The notes under the pieces were generated by a model. That model was given only the letters and a program-made list of their open reading frames with translations, was not told where the DNA came from and ran no database searches. A program made the translations under genes and the position numbers. A DNA stretch of 41,938 nucleotides from Chloroflexota bacterium (lineage in GTDB: Bacteria > Chloroflexota > Limnocylindria > Limnocylindrales > CSP1-4), in contig PMKN01000072.1 of assembly GCA_003158675.1 (NCBI GenBank), positions 5,975 through 47,912 of the forward strand. Direction: 5' to 3'. Positions 40,064-41,938 of this stretch are shown here, piece after piece; position 1 is the stretch's first letter, and every line of letters starts with the position of its first letter.

Positions 40064-40130
40064 GGTGCCCAGGCTAGGACGGAACCCGCAGGCCCGTGGG
40101 CGTCGGTAATTCCGGGCTCGACGCCACCCT

Positions 40131-41480
40131 TCAGGCTTCTGGTGCAGTGTCGACGGCCCAGATGCTCCGGTTGACGAGGTTCTCGAGCCGCTCCTGACCG
40201 CCCGAGACTGGACTCGGATTGATTTCGCCTGACGCCACGCGCGCCTCGAGATCCACGAGGCTCAGCGACCCGCCAAGGATCGTCTTCCCGAACTCACTGT
40301 CCCATCCGGCGTAGCGGGCATCCTTGTTGGCCGCGAGTTCACCGCGCTCTACGAGGTCTGCCGCAACCAGCAATGCCTGGGCAATTGTGTCGAGACCGCC
40401 AATGTGGGCGTAGAACAGGTCGGTCCGGTCGCTGCTTTGGCGACGCAGCTTGGCGTCGAAGTTGAAGCCGCCGGGCGCGATCCCGCCCGCCCGCAGGATT
40501 TCGTACAGGGGCAGCGCCAGGTCCTCGACCGAGTTCGGGAACTGGTCGGTGTCCCAGCCGTTCTGGGGGTCGCCGCGGTTGGCGTCGATGCTGCCCATGG
40601 CTCCGCTTGCAATGGCTGTCGCTACTTCGTGGTGGAAGCTGTGGCCCGCGAGGGTGGCATGGTTGGCCTCGATGTTGAGCCGGAATTCTCCCTCGAGACC
40701 GTTCCGCGCCAGGAAACCGAGCACGGTGGCCGAGTCGTAGTCGTACTGGTGCTTGGTCGGTTCCATGGGCTTTGGCTCGATTAGGAGCTGGCCCTTGAAG
40801 CCGATCCGGGCCTTGTGCTCGGCGACGAGGTGCAGGAATCGGGCGAACTGAGCGCCCTCTCGCTTGAGGTCGGTGTTGAGAAGCGTGTCGTAACCCTCAC
40901 GACCGCCCCACAGTACGTAGTTCTCGCCGCCCAAGCGCAGAGTGACATCCATCATGTGCTTGACCTGTGCGGCGGCGTAGGCGAAGGACGCCGGGTCCGG
41001 ATTCGTCGCCGCCCCGGCCTGATAGCGCGGGTGGCTGAACAGGTTGGCCGTGCCCCAAAGCAGCTTGACGCCCGTGCGCTCCTGGTAGCCCAGGGCGTCG
41101 TCGGCCAGGGCGTCGAGGTTGGAGCGGAACTCGGCGAAGCTGGCACCCTCCGGCGCGACATCGCGGTCGTGGAAGCAGTAATAGGGCGTCCCGAGCTTGG
41201 CAAAGAACTCGAACGCGGCGGCCATCTTTTGGCGCGCGGCTGCCATCGGGTCGAGAGCGTCGTTGAGCCAGGGCCGGTCCAGAGTTCCGAGGCCGAACAT
41301 GTCCCTACCATCCCAGGCGAACGAGTGCCAGAAGCACACGCCCGGACGGAGATGGTCCTCCATGCGCTTGCCCAGGACTATCCGATCGGGCTGATAGACC
41401 TTGAAGGCAAGCGGGTCCGTCGAGCCTAAGCCCCCAAATGGGATCCGACCTGGGACCTTGCTGAAGAAACCTTCGCTCAC
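40131..41480 (-). CDS. xylA: xylose isomerase
   Basis: [101 protein letters not shown]. Confidence 0.97.
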   Translation of the reverse strand: MSEGFFSKVPGRIPFGGLGSTDPLAFKVYQPDRIVLGKRMEDHLRPGVCFWHSFAWDGRDMFGLGTLDRPWLNDALDPMAAARQKMAAAFEFFAKLGTPYYCFHDRDVAPEGASFAEFRSNLDALADDALGYQERTGVKLLWGTANLFSHPRYQAGAATNPDPASFAYAAAQVKHMMDVTLRLGGENYVLWGGREGYDTLLNTDLKREGAQFARFLHLVAEHKARIGFKGQLLIEPKPMEPTKHQYDYDSATVLGFLARNGLEGEFRLNIEANHATLAGHSFHHEVATAIASGAMGSIDANRGDPQNGWDTDQFPNSVEDLALPLYEILRAGGIAPGGFNFDAKLRRQSSDRTDLFYAHIGGLDTIAQALLVAADLVERGELAANKDARYAGWDSEFGKTILGGSLSLVDLEARVASGEINPSPVSGGQERLENLVNRSIWAVDTAPEA

Positions 41481-41938
41481 CTTACGATCTCCTCTTGAAA
41501 AGTCAGCAGCGCGCCCGTGGTGAAAGCCGCCAGCACATGTCGGCGGTGGTCCAGAGCCGGAAGACTAGCACTACTCGCCGGCGCCGGTCGGTAACGAGCG
41601 GGTCCAGGAAGGCCGCGAAGGAGACATCGGCAACTGCCACGTTCCGGTTGATCTGAGCACGACGCTCCCTCGTGATCTCCACCTCCACTCGGTTCGGCAC
41701 TCGGCCCTGGACAATTGGCCTGTTCGCGTGCCTCGCTCGGCACGCTCATCCTTCCCGTTGCCCGTACCAACCTCCCGGTGACCGAGCACGTTCTGTCGCA
41801 GAGACAACCGCAGGTGAGGTAGGTTCGGACGCTACGCGCGTTCTCCCCATTGGCGCTGGTGGCATAGGGGACTTCGTCGCCAGGAGGCACGAACCAGTCG
41901 GGCCAGCGGCCTTCCGCCCCTCACGCGCGATCTGCTAT

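Noticed and set aside
41477-41890. Minus-strand ORF upstream of xylA
   Set aside because: No recognisable family or RBS; could be noncoding regulatory DNA upstream of xylA.

Overview
GC-rich, gene-dense bacterial window, probably Chloroflexota (taxonomy is inference from overall gene style). Left part: a minus-strand pyr operon (pyrR-pyrB-pyrC-NIPSNAP/DUF-like-duplicated acidic protein-pyrK-pyrD'), an ECF sigma / zf-HC2 anti-sigma pair, and a galT-like gene with lipB. Centre (about 11.0-29.5 kb): an unusual phosphate-acquisition locus. Pst-type phosphate-binding proteins carry C-terminal dockerin-type calcium-loop repeats. Several surface proteins carry cohesin-like domains with P/T-rich linkers and C-terminal membrane anchors. 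The PstC permease itself has two cohesin-like domains fused to its N-terminus. Plain pstS, pstA and pstB, a cohesin+WxL-like protein and a DUF916/WxLIP-like protein complete the set. Arrays of three 11-bp direct repeats (pho-box-like) precede several of these genes, three of them with the same 10-nt gap to a -10-like hexamer. I propose a cohesin-dockerin organised cell-surface phosphate-scavenging apparatus. A 104-bp near-identical repeat overlaps the stop codon and 3' flank of two distant surface-protein genes. Right part: glpD, a FecR/superinfection-immunity chimera, a hybrid histidine kinase, a REC-GGDEF protein and xylA. No tRNA, rRNA, CRISPR array or transposase was recognised. All domain calls are from reading motifs by eye; no database search was run.
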